A stretch of 64,000 bases of DNA, taken from Okapia johnstoni (lineage: Eukaryota; Chordata; Mammalia; Artiodactyla; Giraffidae). The stretch lies in contig CM044311.1 in NCBI GenBank assembly GCA_024291935.2, positions 31,996,001-32,060,000 on the forward strand, given 5' to 3'. Position numbers and translations under genes: made by a program. Positions 45,881-58,535 of this stretch are shown here, piece by piece. The notes under the pieces are model-generated. The model saw only the letters and a list, made by a program, of their open reading frames with translations, was not told the DNA's origin and did not search any database. The number at the start of each line of letters is the position of its first letter. Within the stretch, counting starts at the first letter, position 1.

Positions 45881-47764
45881 GGCAAGCATAACCCTGAGTC
45901 TGGTGTACCGGCTGTTAGAGAGTTGGCTGGGGATAGTGAAGATAGTGTCTAAGCCGAAAGCAAGGCAGGAAACACAGAAAGTGGGCAAAGAATGAGAGCC
46001 ATAAGAGGGTTTTCTGTGAGGGTAGTAATCCCAAGGTGAAAAGCCAGGAAGGGAAGGAAAGATTACCTAAGAAAGTGCTGTGTGTATCAAGAAAAAAAGT
46101 TCAAGGATCTAGTTACAGCATAAATAACTCAAAGGTGTTGGAAACCCTCATTTTAAAATTACTAAAGTATATGTCTGGTTATACATCTATAGTTATAGTT
46201 TTATGTTTATACCTACTACTATCTAGTTGTCCTTTTATAGCCCTGACTATAAGAATGATGCAGATGGATAAATAAGAGAAGCTGTATGCCAGGGTACAAA
46301 TTGGACTAAACTCTTATTAAAAATTATTTAATATTGTTGTATTATACCACATCAACAATTTTATAAAAACTGAAAGCCAAACTAATATGACTTAGTGTTA
46401 AAATTTTGAAAAAAAAATGAACAAAATATGTAGAGTATACAGAGTATCAGCTTACAGAAACAACTATCATTTTCTGAAAATTATTTATTCATTCATTCAT
46501 AGTGATAGTGTAACTTGATGGCTTAATAGTACTGAGCAGGAGTCAAAATGTCTTTTCCACTTTCATTTTAACATCCTGACTTCAAACAGCCCTGCCATAA
46601 ATACCTCACAATCCAAAATGGGTATAATGTTTCCCTCAGCTTAAAACCACTAGCTTATTTTCATCTCACACACACAAAAAAACAGAGTTTAATGTCACAT
46701 TGTTCCAGTGTAACACAGAATATTGCATTTACTTTGAGTACAAGATTTTTATCAATGAATCCACACCCTGAATCTCTGTACTCAGGGATTTTTCTTTCAA
46801 ATTCGCGTTAACATAGTTCAGTTAAATGTGGTGATTGCTTGGGCAAATTCACAGGACTGTAGTTAAGTTTGTTATATATGGCTAAACCTATCTTCATTTT
46901 GCAGTGTCTACAGCTTGTATTACACCTTTGACTTCCATTTAGTTTCATAATTCATTTGAAATACAGTTGTGAAATGAAAATCTGTGGCTGTAATATTCCA
47001 ATGCTAATTAAGTAATAGCCAGTTTCTTTGCTCAAGGATGTTTTTCACTAAAGATTGATACATAGATCTCTGACAGTAAAATGATTAAGTCTAACACTTC
47101 ATTTTTTATCCTTATGAGCAATTCATCAACTATCAGTAAAATCTTGTTTGCAGCACTGAAAGTGGGCCACTTGATCAAATTCATCGTGTATATTCCAAAA
47201 TATACAGTAAATGAACTACTGGAATAAGCAATAACAGTATATTCACTATGTTCTTCAGTTGCTTTTCATCCAGCCCAGTGGTTTTTCAGTAACATTTTAC
47301 CAAAATCTACAGTAAGAAATTCACTTTCCCTTGCAATCCAGGATATATAAGTGAAGCAAATTTTCCCATGAAACATATCCTTAATGCATGAAAGGCATTG
47401 TAATATTTTCCATTCTGTAGTTATAAATTTTTAAAAGTCCCTGCCACTAATTAGTGAATTTCAACCTGTAATTGGAAAAACACTAAATAAGATCACATAA
47501 AAGAAGCTTACAGAACATGAAGGAAAATTTTGAAAACAGGCAAAAAAAGAACAATGAACCATGGAAAGGGAGATTACTAACATTGAACAATATAATGAAT
47601 ATTTCAACATTTTCTTAAAGACTCAACATTATGTGATATACTTTTAAATATAATATAGTTATGCTTCAGGATGATGTACTATGCCATAGGGCAGTGTACT
47701 ATGCCAAATATTACATTGTATCCCATTGTTAACATTTTCTAAATTATTCTGTTTAATTTTCTAG
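45881..47764. other. 1.9 kb without a recognised repeat; conserved-noncoding candidate in part
   Basis: No gene. Bases 46720-47050 have mixed composition and little simple repeat. An (ATTC)n run lies at 46489-46499. Confidence 0.4.
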
Positions 47765-47767
47765 TTT

Positions 47768-47975
47768 ACTTGGCACTAGTGATAAAATATCCACCTGCCA
47801 ATGTGGGAGATGCAGGTTCCATCCCTGGTTGGAGAAGATGCCCTGGAGTAGGAAATGGCAACTCACTTCAGTATTCTTGCCTGGAAAATTGCATGGACGG
47901 AGGAGCCTGGCAGACTACAGTCTATGGGGTTGCAAAGAGTTGGACATGACTGAGCAACTAAGCATACACACACCA
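47768..47975 (+). mobile_element. Bov-tA SINE, full unit
   Basis: Plus strand: tRNA-like head at 47775-47840 (TAAAATATCCACCTGCCAAT, then GGTTCCATCCCTGG as B-box-like), BovA part at 47845-47970 ending in GGACATGACTGAGCAACTAA. A short CACACA run follows. Confidence 0.9.
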
Positions 47976-49098
47976 ACACTTATCTAGTCTTAATTAGTCA
48001 TACCAAAACTCCAAAACTGAAAAACTGAGATTTTCCTTTTCATTCTGACATTCTATCTTTACAGCTAACTGTGGTTAATAAAGGACTGAAAAAACAGTTA
48101 TAACAAAGTTCATGAAGAAATATCTAAGTAGCAAAATAGATACATCTTCAGTGTTAATTAAGAAGATCCCAACTCACAAAACATATGCCCAAAGAATGAA
48201 CTATATTTGACAACAAAAAATAATTAGCACACACATATGTGAGAGGAAATCTTATTTGTTTGTCTTATTGATAAAGGTATTTGTCAAATAACTAAATGAT
48301 TTCATTTCATGTAACTGATAGCCTATCATGAATATTTTAATTATCTATGAAACATTCACCTATTCCAGAGAAAATGTTCAATAAATAAGTTGGCATTGTT
48401 ATTAAAGTTAAATGGTATTAAGATTCTTATGAGATTTTTCCTTCATTAGATGTACTTATAGAAATTAACAGCATAACTATTTCCAAAAGAAACTAATTAT
48501 AATTATACAAACAGCTTAAAACTATGCCTATAATTTTCTCTTATTTTAATTATTATAATATCAAATGGTCTATACATGTACATGAAATGATAGGAAAAAG
48601 ATTCCTTAAGAGATTTCAGAGCAAAAGAATATGCAATTTTTATCAGCAGCTTCTTAACATTCATTTTAATTTAGATCAGTCTTTTGAAAGCAAACTGCCG
48701 TCTTATCCTCTGCTTATCAGTCTTTTTTACTAGGTAGATTCTCTATGATTTTATACCTTCATATCTTTCTATGGATTTGTTTTCATTTCTTCATGCATCT
48801 TCATTTCACATTAGGCTTTCTCTCCAGAGTAATATCAGATTATTCAGATAAAAAATTATGAAAATTTAAATTATGCTTTAAGAACCATTCTCTTTAATTA
48901 CTAATATATAAAATTCAAGATACTATATGATATAAAGTCATGTTTTCTTTTTCTATTATCAAACTCTTCAGCTATTTTTAAATAAAAATTTTTTCAGAAG
49001 CCAAAATTTATGCATCAAACCATGTGAAAGTTTTAGAGTTGGATCACATTCATATAATGGTGATTGTGACCTTGTGTAGGAAAAACAGAGCCGCTGAT
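47976..49098. other. Unassigned AT-rich stretch
   Basis: No gene or repeat recognised. Confidence 0.5.
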
Positions 49099-49099
49099 G

Positions 49100-49187
49100 T
49101 TGTTGTTGATCAGTCGCTAAGTTGTGTCCGACTCTTTCGGATCCCAAGGACTGCAACACACCAGGCTTCCCTGTGCTTCACCCTAGA
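49100..49187 (-). mobile_element. BovB 3'-end fragment, about 88 bp
   Basis: A (TTG)n tail at the left (49098-49108) and the reverse BovB terminus (AGTCGCTAAGTTGTGTCCGA, GACTGCAACACACCAGGCTT). A BovA-like SINE fragment is the alternative. No TSD seen. Confidence 0.72.
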
Positions 49188-50325
49188 TACTTTTTAACAT
49201 TCTCCTACTGACGTTTAGGATATGTTTCCTTTAGCTGGGAATTTAGAGTAAGATTAAGAATTTGAAGGTACACTAATTTCTTAACAGAGAATATATATTT
49301 TCAGCTGTATTTAAGAACAAAAAGAAAAACTAAGAGTATCCAACATCAATACCACTGACTTGGCACAGCAATGAAAGTGTCAAATATGTGAAACTCCAGG
49401 AAAGATGTCACTATTCTCAGATAATATACCTACATTTATTTTAAAAACTTTGCATAGTTTCAAATATATGCACATATACATGAGTGTATGTACAAATATG
49501 CATGTTTATACATACTAGCTTTTATTTGTTTTTGAAAGACTTATTACCTTCCAGTTAATAAGTTTCAGGTGTTTTCATATTTCATAATATATATGCAATT
49601 ATGTTAAGGTAAAAGCTGACAAGCAAGGTGTGAGTTCCACTGGGCCCTGGAAGTAATGACTGTTGGCCTTTGTATAACCTTCTACTCTCAACACTTCCAC
49701 AAACACACACACACTGAGTCAACCTCTGTCATCACTTACTCACTCACAACTCCGAAGCTGAATTGGGCCCTGAGCAGCACAAACTGAGATTCCCCAGGGA
49801 GTCAATTAGAATTACACAGTAACTGCACGGGACAACATCTGGACATGGAATTATAGCCAAGATGGTGGCTGCCGACTTTGTTTTAGCATGTCCATATTGC
49901 TCTCATGACTTCTGACAAAGGGTGAGGTAAGATGTTCAAGCAATTAAAGACCGTTTGAAGCTGGCATTTAATATTGACATCGGAGGTATGCTTCAGCATT
50001 TGAAAAGCAGAGACGCTATTTATAACTTTACCATAAATTTAATTTGATGACTTTCCCACTATGGCAATTCATATGGACAAATCAATATCAAAACTTAAAT
50101 GAAAACTACTGAGTAGAGTCAGAGAAAAAATAAAACAAAAACAACTCCATGTAGAGTCATAGAAGTTTACTAGTCCAGCAGACACCAACCGATGTTAAAT
50201 AAAATCATTTACGGCTAACTCAGTTTAGTTTTACATAATACTAGAATTACTTTGTCTAAAATAAGTTTAAAATTTGGCATATAACTTTAGTAATTTAATT
50301 ATATTTAATAAAAATCATCTGTGAT
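49188..50325. other. Unassigned stretch
   Basis: No gene or repeat recognised; short (AC)n at 49703-49714. Confidence 0.5.
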
Positions 50326-50338
50326 TGAAAGACTACAA

Positions 50339-50435
50339 GTTTTTATTTATTTATTTTCAATTGAAAGATGATTGCTTTACATATTGCCTTGGTTTCTGCC
50401 ATATACAACATAAATCAGCTATAGGTATACATATG
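50339..50435 (-). mobile_element. 97-bp L1 3'-end insertion with 13-bp TSD
   Basis: The minus strand reads the end of an artiodactyl L1 3' UTR (plus-strand text TTTTCAATTGAAAGATGATT, 'gctttacatattg', 'ggtttctgccatata', 'aaatcagctataggtataca'). Perfect TSDs TGAAAGACTACAA lie at 50326-50338 and 50436-50448. Confidence 0.88.
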
Positions 50436-50599
50436 TGAAAGACTACAACTTTTAATTGACTAGATAATTTAATTATATATATATATATATCCTCAACTTT
50501 GTTTCAAATCCAGTTTTCAAAAATGGTGATCAAAATTTGCACAAATACTAATTTTTCTTTATTCAGGTGTCTCCTTTTTGATAACTTTCCTCATGATCC

Positions 50600-50845
50600 T
50601 TTTTAAAATTTCATTACCTCTTTCCACAACACCCGAAATCACTGCCTCCACATATTTTTATCACAACTACCACCACCAAACGTTCTACATGTTTTCTGTT
50701 GTGTTTTGTCTATCTTCTTCTACTAGAACATAGTCTTCAATCTTTTTGGTCTTCTATTCATTTGTATATCATCAATACCTAGAACAGGGTCAACACATGA
50801 AAAACGCTAAATGAATATTTGTAAATGAATATTTGTGAATGAATA
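50600..50845 (+). mobile_element. L2 LINE 3' end
   Basis: Bases 50690-50845 follow the L2 terminal pattern: 'tactagaacatagtcttcaa', 'cattTGTatatcatcaatac', 'ctagaacagggtcaacacat', 'gctaaatgaatatttg', then GAATGAATAAAC. Confidence 0.6.
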
Positions 50846-51227
50846 AACAAAAAATCACTTTCTATAGACAAGGGATTTTACCTAATATCTGGCATGTCTG
50901 ATTTTGGATGTGGTAAAACTGATAATAACAGTTTAACTCAATACATTTTTCACTAGTTAAGGTGAAGTAAGCACATCCTACCCAATCTCTTCTAATGACT
51001 GCAGCTATGATATCTGGAGAGAATGCCTGAAGCCACCATTTGAGGAGTCTGGAAAGGAAATAATAACCAGAAATTGCAGTAGAAAAGAGTTAAAGGGCCA
51101 CAAATCCAGTAGTGAATTTATCTTTTTTCCCCTTTTCATATCTAGAGGCTTGTACTCAAGGCAAAAGCCCAGAAGTAGGCTTTAGCACAGAGAGAGTCCT
51201 AGGATAAACCCTCCAGTTCAAGTTTGA
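50846..51227. other. Unassigned stretch
   Basis: No feature recognised. Confidence 0.5.
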
Positions 51228-51980
51228 TGCATGGAAAATAAATGTTATTTTCCAGTGCACATGAAACTTTCATCATAATAGATCATATCCTAGGATTAAA
51301 CAAATCTTAACATATTTAAAGGAATTCATATCATATGAAGTATGTTTTTAAACTATAATGAAATTAAACTTAAAACCAATAACAAAAGATACAGAAGATT
51401 CACAGAAACTAAAAAGCATATATACTTTTAAACGCCTCAAGATAAAAGAGGAAACCTCAAAGGAAATTAGAAAATATTGTGAACTACAAAAAAAATGAAA
51501 TTCAACACATAAAAATTTGTAGCATGTAGCTAAAACTGTTTCCCTTTTAAACGACTAAACAGGGAAACACTGTTTTAAAAGTCAAATGTTCTACTGCAGA
51601 AGAACTATTTCAAACGAATAACCAAAGCTTTAACTATAAGATACTAGAAAAAGAAGAGGAAACTAAGCCCAGAGCAAGCAGAAGAAAAGAAATAAAAGAG
51701 ACAGAACAGAGATATGTGAAGTGGGTGCCTATATGATTCCATTTATAAAACATGCTCAAAAGACAAAACCATAATGATGGTGAATAGATCACAGGTAGCC
51801 TGGGATTAGGGATAGGGAGAGTAACTACAAAGGGATACTATGGGGATTTGGGGAGGATGATGGAATTTTCTATATACAAACTAAGGTGATGGTTATGCAA
51901 ATCTGTACATGTATTAAATTTCATAGAACTGCACACTAAAAATGCCAGTTTTACTGCATGTTAATTAAAAAGATAATTTT
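51228..51980 (+). mobile_element. L1M with an internal deletion
   Basis: Bases 51228-51690 follow old L1 ORF2 endonuclease/RT-side sequence (TTTTCCAGTGCACATGAAAC, 'catcataatagatcatatcc', 'gaagaactatttcaaacgaa'). From about 51712 the text jumps to the L1 3' UTR (ATATGTGAAGTGGGTGCC, 'gttatgcaaatctgtacatg', 'actgcacactaaaaatgcc'). Most of ORF2 is missing. Confidence 0.7.
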
Positions 51981-53734
51981 AAAGCAATATTACTTTAAAA
52001 CGTATTAATATATTTATTCTGTTAAAGAGGGGATATAAGAACTTTATAAATGTAAAATATGATATTAATTCTCAATTCAAGCGTTAGCTTTCAGATTACT
52101 GACTTAAGAACCTTTCTGTAATCTCCTAAAGCCTTGTGTCCCTTATTCTAAAGGCAGGGATAGTACCACTACCATTAAGAGCTGTAATGTGCAATGCTCA
52201 TCTGAATGGTACCTGGTTGAATGGAGATTCACCCCCTCTACTACTCAAGAAATCTTTCCAAAGTATCTGAAGACCTTATACTTAAATCACACTCAAGAAA
52301 AACTTATCTACATTTATTCTAGAGAATACTCTGCTGTAATATTTTAAAAGAAAGTTAAAATAGGCATGTTTCACCAAATGGCTACCAATAATTTTAAGAG
52401 AAAACTGCCTAGTTTGAAATTTGTGTACTCACAGGTGTGGTATAGGTCAATAAAATATGCTCCTTCTCTAGAAAGAAATATAATCAATAATAAATAGATT
52501 CATCCAAGGTTTTTTCCTATTCTTTTTGTTTTTGTTGTTGTTTTGTCCTGATAAATCATTCTGAAACACAATTATGTATTATAAATATGTGTTTAGAATT
52601 GGGAAGATTTACTATTAATATATCGATAAACTACTTTATGGTTTCTCTATCTCAATAGTTTCAAAATGTGGACAAGTGAATATTTTTCACTCATTACCAT
52701 AAGTTTTCTTCCCTTGACTCTTCAAAGTTCTCTATCCTCAATCTTTTAAAATCATGAATAGATGTCTCCTTTAATCTTGAGCAAAGGCAAATAGTTATTT
52801 CAGCTGTCTCTCAATAAACCTTCTGAATTAACATGTGACTTGTAGAGTTGAAAATTATGCTAAACAATTCAATAAACTTCACTGGTGAACATGAGAGTTA
52901 AATTGTCAACTTATTATAAATATGGACTGGAAAATTATTTTAAACTGCTATTTTTGCTCACACTAGAATAGAATTTAATGCACGTCTCACTGTAGTCTGT
53001 AAAATCAGCACACAAAATAAGCTGGTGAAATTACCCTTTCAAATTTTACATAAATAAAAAATAATAAATCATCCAGTACCAAAATTTATTTACAATTATG
53101 GATTTATACAGATGAATTTTTAAAGCATTCTACCAGAAAATGGAAACCAAAAGATTGGCTCAAATAAAAACTAAATCAAAATAATTACCTCCTGAATTAC
53201 TTCTTTACATATGTGTATTATATTTTCCAAGGACATTATAAACTGTATCTGGCAGAACAGGAGAAATCTTGAAATCAAAATAGAAGTCTCAGTTATAACT
53301 GAATACTTTTGTGTCATACAGAGAGATAAACTGTACTTAAACTGGGAATTTAATTAACTTACATGAGTAAAATTTTAGAAGTAGTGCAGACCTTTTATCA
53401 TGATCTTACATCTTAATGTTACCATGGACCAAATCCTCTCTGCCTTTCCACGTTACTTTTCATACTGTTGCCTTATCCTTAGGCTCATACGAGGCCTCTT
53501 CTCAAAAGTTCTAGAACACTCTCTCTGATTGGAATCAAATTGGCTAGGAAAATCATATTTCATATTCTCAAGCCATAAAATTCTATCCTATGGAAGAAAA
53601 AAATGTCTTCTAGTAACTTCTTTGAAAAAAAAAGAATTAAGTTTTCTCTTTCCCCAAATTCTTCTTGCTTCTCTTTGCCCAGATTGTGTCACAGGCCTAT
53701 TTATGAGGGTTGGGGTGGGGGAACAAAGGAGTTA
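51981..53734. other. 1.75 kb unassigned AT-rich stretch
   Basis: No gene or repeat family recognised. Confidence 0.5.
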
Positions 53735-53870
53735 CAGCTTGTCTTCCAAGGAGCAAGCATCTTTTAATTTCATGGCTTCAGTCACCATCCACAGTGATTT
53801 TGGAGTCCAAGAAAATAAAGTCTGTCACTGTTTCCATTGTTTCCGCATCTATTTGCCATGAAGTAATGGG
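53735..53870 (-). mobile_element. Outer BovB, left part (element L)
   Basis: Minus-strand RT sequence near the ITSWQID and FIFLDSK blocks. It lacks the BovB 3' end at the left, so that side was deleted or rearranged. It continues at 55583, beyond a nested BovB. Confidence 0.85.
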
Positions 53871-53876
53871 CTTTAT

Positions 53877-54146
53877 CAGAGAAGGCAATGGCATCCCACT
53901 CCAGTACCCTTGCCTGTAAAATCCCATGGACGGAGGAGCCTGGTAGGCTTCAGTCCATGGGATCGCGAAGAGTCGGACCTGACTGAGCGACTTCACTTTC
54001 ACTTTTCACTTAAATGTATTGTAGAAGGAAATGGCAACCCACTCCAGTGTTCTTGCCTGGATAATCCCAGGGATGGAGGAGCCCGGTAGGCTGCCATCTC
54101 TGGAGTCGCACAGAGTCGGACATGACTGAAGCGACTTAGAAGCCGC
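53877..54146 (+). mobile_element. Bov-A2 dimeric SINE at the BovB-BovB junction
   Basis: Plus-strand dimer with monomers at about 53877-53995 and 54025-54146. The perfect 12-bp TSD AATGGGCTTTAT (53865-53876 and 54147-54158) spans the junction between element L and element M. Confidence 0.93.
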
Positions 54147-54297
54147 AATGGGCTTTATTTTCTTGGTCTCACTGCAGTTGGTGAATCCAGCCATGAAATT
54201 AAAAGATGATTGCTCCTTGGAAGAAAAGCTATGCCAAACCTAGACAGCATAGTAAAAAGCAGAGACATTACTTTGCCAACAAAGGTCCTTCTAGTCA

Positions 54298-55120
54298 GTT
54301 CAGTTCAGTTTAGCCGCTCAGTGGTGTCTGATTCTTTGCAACCCAATGAACCGCAGCACGCCAGGCCTCCCTGTCCAACACCAATTCCCAGAGTCCACCC
54401 AAACTCATGTCCATTGAGTTGGTGATGCCATCCAACCATCTCATCCTCTGTCGTCCCCTTCTCCTTCTGCCTTCAATCTTTCCCAACATCAGGGTCTTTT
54501 CCAATGAGTCAGCTCTTCCCATCAGGTGGCCAAAATATGGGAGTTTCGGCTTCAACATCAGTCCTTCCAATGAAAACCCAGGACTGATCTCCTTTAGGAT
54601 GGACTGGTTGGTCTGCTTGCAGTCCAAGGGAGTCTCAAGAGTCTTCTCCAACACCACAGTTCAAAAGCATCAATTCTTCAGCACTCAGCTTTCTTTATAG
54701 TCCAAGTCTCACATCCATATATGACTAATGGAAAAACAATAGCCTTGACTAGATGGAACTTTGCCACCAAAGTAATGTCTCTGCTTTTTAATATGCTATC
54801 TAGGTTGGTCATAACTTTCCTTCTAAGGAGTAAGCGTCTTTTAATTTCATGGCTGCAATCACCATCTGCAGTGATTTTGGAGCTCAAAAAAAGTAAAGTC
54901 AACCACTGTTTCCCCATCTGTTTGCCATGAAATGATGGGACCAGATGCCATGATCTCAGTTTTCTGAATGTTGAGCTTTAAGCCAACTTTTTCACTCTCT
55001 TCTTTAACTTTCATCAAGAAGCTCTTTAGTTCTTCATTTTCTGCCATAAGGGTGGTGTCATCTGCATATCTGAGGTTATTGATATTTCTCCCAGCAATCT
55101 TGATTCTAGCTTGTGCTTCA
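54298..55120 (-). mobile_element. Inner BovB, minus strand (element N)
   Basis: 823 bases, 3' end at the left ((CAGTT)n near 54298-54310), 5' truncation in the region just upstream of the YADD block, which is intact. The TSD TCCTTCTAGTCA (54286-54297) versus TCCGTCTAGTCA (55121-55132) differs at one base. Open pieces lie at 54310-54657 and 54678-54917. Confidence 0.93.
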
Positions 55121-55582
55121 TCCGTCTAGTCAAGGCTATGGTTTTTCCAGTAGTCATATATGAACGTGAGAGTTGGACTGTAAAGAAAGCGGAGAGCTGA
55201 AGAATTAATGCTTTTAAACTGTGGTGTTGGAGAAGACTCTTGAGAGTCTCTTGGATGGCAAGGAGATCAGAACAGTCAATGCAAAAGGACATCAGTCCTG
55301 AATATTCATTGGAAGGACTGATGCTGAAGCTGAAATTCCAATAATTTGGCTATCTGATGTGAAGAACTGACTCATTGGAAAAGACCCTGATGCTGGGAAA
55401 TATTGAAGGCGGGAGGAAAAGGGGATGACATAGGATGAGACGGTTACATGGCATCACTGACTTGATGGATATGAGTTTGAGTAAGCTCTGGGAGATGGTG
55501 ATGGATAGGGAGGTCTGGCATGTTACAGTCAATGGGGTCACAAAGAGTCAGATATGATTGAGCAACTGAACTAAACTGATTG

Positions 55583-56828
55583 GAATGGATGCCATGATCT
55601 TCGTTTTTTGAATCTTGAGTTTTAATCAGCTTTTTCACTCTCCTCTTTCCCTTTCATCAAGAAAATTCACTTTCATCATTCACTCTTTAGTTCTTCTTTG
55701 CAATCTGCCATAAGGATGATGTCATCTGCATATCTGAGGTTATTGATATTTCTCACGGCAATCTTGATTCCAGCTTGTGCTTCACCCAGCCCAGCATTTC
55801 GCATGATGTGCTGAATATAAGTTAAATAAGCTGGGTGACAATATACAGCCTTGACTTATTCCTTTCCCAATTTGGAACCACTCCATTGTTCCATGTCCGG
55901 TTCTAATTGTTGCTTCTTGACCTACACACAGATTTCTCAGGGGGCAGGTTAGATGGTCTGTTATTCCAAACTCTTGAAGAATTTTCCACAGTTTGTTGTG
56001 TTACACACAATCAAAGGCTTTGACATAGTCAATAAAGCAGAAGTAGATATTTTTCTATAATTCTCTTGTTTTTTCTATGATTCAACAAATGTTGGCAATT
56101 TGATCTCTGGTTCCTCTGCCTTTTCTAAATCCAGCTTTAATATCTGGAACTTCTCGGTTCACATCCTGTTGAAGCATACCTTTGGAGAATTTGAGCATTA
56201 CTTTGCTAGCATGTGAGATGAGAAGGCAATGGCATCTCACTCCAGTACTCTTGCCTGGAAAATCCCATGAACGGAGGAGCCTGGTAGGCTGCAGCCCATG
56301 GGGTCACTAAGAGTCAGATATGACTGAGCGACTTCACTTTCACTTTTCCCTTTCATGCACTGGAGAAGGAAATGGAAACCCACTCCAGTATTCTTGCCTG
56401 GAGAATCCCAGGGACGGCGGAGCCTGGTGGGCTGCCGTCTATGGGGTCGCACAGAGTTGGACATGATTGAAGCAACTTAGCAGAAGTAGCAGCAGCAGAG
56501 ATGAATGCAATTGTGCAATAGTTTGAACATTCTTTGGCATTCCCTTTCTTTGGGATTGGAAAGAAAACTAACCTTTTGCAGTTCTGTGTCACTGCTGAGT
56601 TTTCCAAATCATTGGCATATTGAGTGCAGCACTTTTATAGCATCATCTTTTAGGATTTGAAATAGCTTTACTGGAATTCCATCTCCTACACTAGCTTTGT
56701 TCATAGTGATGCTTCCTAAGGCCCACTTGGCTGCATTCCAGGACGTCTGGTTCTAAGTGAGTGATCACACCATCAAGGTTATCTGGATCATTAAGATCTT
56801 TTTGGCATAGCTCTTCTGCGTATTCTGT
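55583..56828 (-). mobile_element. Outer BovB, right part (element L)
   Basis: It resumes at GATGCCATGATCTTCG, passes an intact YADD (near 55719-55730) and extends to the KDLNDPDNLDGVITHLEPDV block (near 56750-56820). It is interrupted by a Bov-A2 SINE at 56222-56497. A CTTTCATCA-type block near 55652-55690 is partly duplicated. Confidence 0.88.
56222..56497 (+). mobile_element. Bov-A2 dimeric SINE in the outer BovB
   Basis: Plus-strand dimer ending in an AGCAGCAGCAG tail. A 7-bp TSD GAGATGA lies at 56215-56221 and 56498-56504, inside BovB sequence. Confidence 0.92.
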
Positions 56829-57841
56829 GATATATATGATGTATATATATATAAAAAATTTATTTTTATATATAACAAAAAATACATACATATATATTAA
56901 AGCATGTGGATCACTTCTATATGAAAGAAGTTTCTATTCATAAACCAATCTAATTCCTCTTTCCCCAGAGATGTTAGGACAATCATTTGTATCCATAGTT
57001 CTTATAGAGGAATTTCCAAAAGGGACATTCTCTTGAATGGACTCTTTCTTAGAAGGAGTAATTATTGTTGATATAGCAAGTTAAATTCAGAAAATCAAAT
57101 TTTTGTGTCTACACAAGACTTTGAATTCAGAAACAGGAAACACTTTCCACCTTAGTCTCATTAGTTGACAATATGTTCAGGAGGCCAAAATAATAAAACC
57201 TTTGTCCAAACCCCTATTTGCAAAGCTACAATTTTTAAGGTCAGGAAAAGTTTATAATGTTTCTGAATGAAATAAAAAGGTTCATCAAAATGTACTATAA
57301 TTTATCCAATTATATTTTCATCAATGAAATAAAATACAGCCATTAACAAGAAAGGGTAAATTTTTAAGTGCTGAGATATAACTATCTACAGGCTATATTA
57401 CTAAATGGAAAAAGCAAGCTAGAGAACAATGCATATAAAACTATTATATTTCTCATTTTAAAGAGAAAAAAAGGAGAAAGAGAATTTTACTCTGCTACAT
57501 ATATGAATTTCTGAGATGACTGTGGTATAAGGCCAGAAAGCAGGCAGGAGCCAATTATACAAGGCTCTGTGGCATTAATGAGAAATTAAGAGTTTACATT
57601 AAGAGAAAAATGAGCCACAAGAGGGTTTTAAGAGGAGATCAAACAATTTTACTTCAAATATTAAAGGAAAAGTGTATGAATTCCAATTCTGGACAAGTTA
57701 GAAAAACAGGAACTGGATATGGCCTTCCTTTTGAAACAACCAGAAGGGGGGAAAGTGTCAAAATATATGAATCAATGGTTTCCAAGGCAAAGGACAGTTA
57801 TCCCTGAGAAATAGGAAACAATCTACCCTTTCACTGCCTTG
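56829..57841. other. Unassigned stretch with TA-rich start
   Basis: A TA-rich run lies at about 56829-56900. No gene or mobile element recognised. Confidence 0.5.
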
Positions 57842-58155
57842 TCTTCCCTCATAGCTCAGTTGGTAAAGAATCCACCAGCAATGCAGGAGACCCTGGTTCA
57901 ATTCCTGGGTCAGGAAGATCCACTGGAGAAGGGATGGGCTACCCACTCCAATATTCTTAGGCTTCCCTTGTGGCTCAGCTGGTAAAGAATCTGCCTGCAA
58001 TGTGGGAGATCTGGGTTGGATCCCTGGGTTGGGAAGATCCCCTGGAGAGGGAAATAGCTACCCACTCCTGTATTCTGGCCTGGAGAATCCCATGGGCTAT
58101 ACAGTCCATGGGGTCACAAAGAGTTGGACACAACTGAGCAACTTTCACTGTCACT
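57842..58155 (+). mobile_element. Bov-tA SINE, truncated copy plus full copy in tandem
   Basis: The first unit (57842-57958) has the tRNA-like head only and stops at the BovA start. A full unit follows (57959-58155): A-box-like TGGCTCAGCTGGTAAAGAAT and B-box-like GGGTTGGATCCCTGG, then the BovA part to GGACACAACTGAGCAACTTT. Confidence 0.92.
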
Positions 58156-58317
58156 ACCTGGAGAGATTGCAGACTACAATGAAGGGAGGGGGGAAAGCAG
58201 GTAGAGCTGGGTAGCTGCCTTGAGTTGAGGAAATGAAGTTATGTATTTAGGGAGACCAAGGAGGCTAGAGTTTGCAGGTCATAGTAATGATAGAAGAGGA
58301 CTATCCACAAAGAGAGT

Positions 58318-58535
58318 GCTTCCCAGGAGGTGTTAGTGGTAAAGAATCCACTTGCTAATGCAGGAGACATAAGAGGTGTGGGTTAGATCCCCGTGACAGG
58401 AAGATCACTTGGCGCGGTGCTTGGCAGCCCACCCCAGTATTCTTGCCTGGAGACTCCCATGGACATAGGAGTCTGGCAGGCCACCATCCATAGAGTCACA
58501 GAGTTTGACACAACTGAAAAGATTTAGCATGCATG
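58318..58535 (+). mobile_element. Bov-tA SINE
   Basis: Plus strand: tRNA-like head GCTTCCCAGGAGGTGTTAGT to about 58400, BovA part to 58520, then a GCATGCATGCATGCAT end at 58528-58543. Diverged and with a small insertion in the head. Confidence 0.88.

Larger units (their letters stand above)
53871..55582 (+). mobile_element. Middle BovB, plus strand, inserted in the outer one (element M)
   Basis: It starts in CTTTATTTTCTTGG (the FIFLG block) and ends in the tail CTGAACTAAACTGA at 55567-55580. It is split by a Bov-A2 SINE (53877-54146) and by another BovB (54298-55120). Flanking outer-BovB sequence resumes within a few bases on each side; the TSD is short and unclear. Confidence 0.85.

Noticed and set aside
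54407..54700. Open frames on the strand opposite BovB (also at 4271-4840, 12588-13124, 38132-38701, 60813-61190)
   Set aside because: BovB RT codon usage leaves the antisense strand open; the products recur with every BovB copy as a shadow and are not genes.
57959..58035. A tRNA gene with A- and B-box-like sequence
   Set aside because: It is the tRNA-derived head of a Bov-tA SINE; it continues directly into a BovA part and has no proper cloverleaf.
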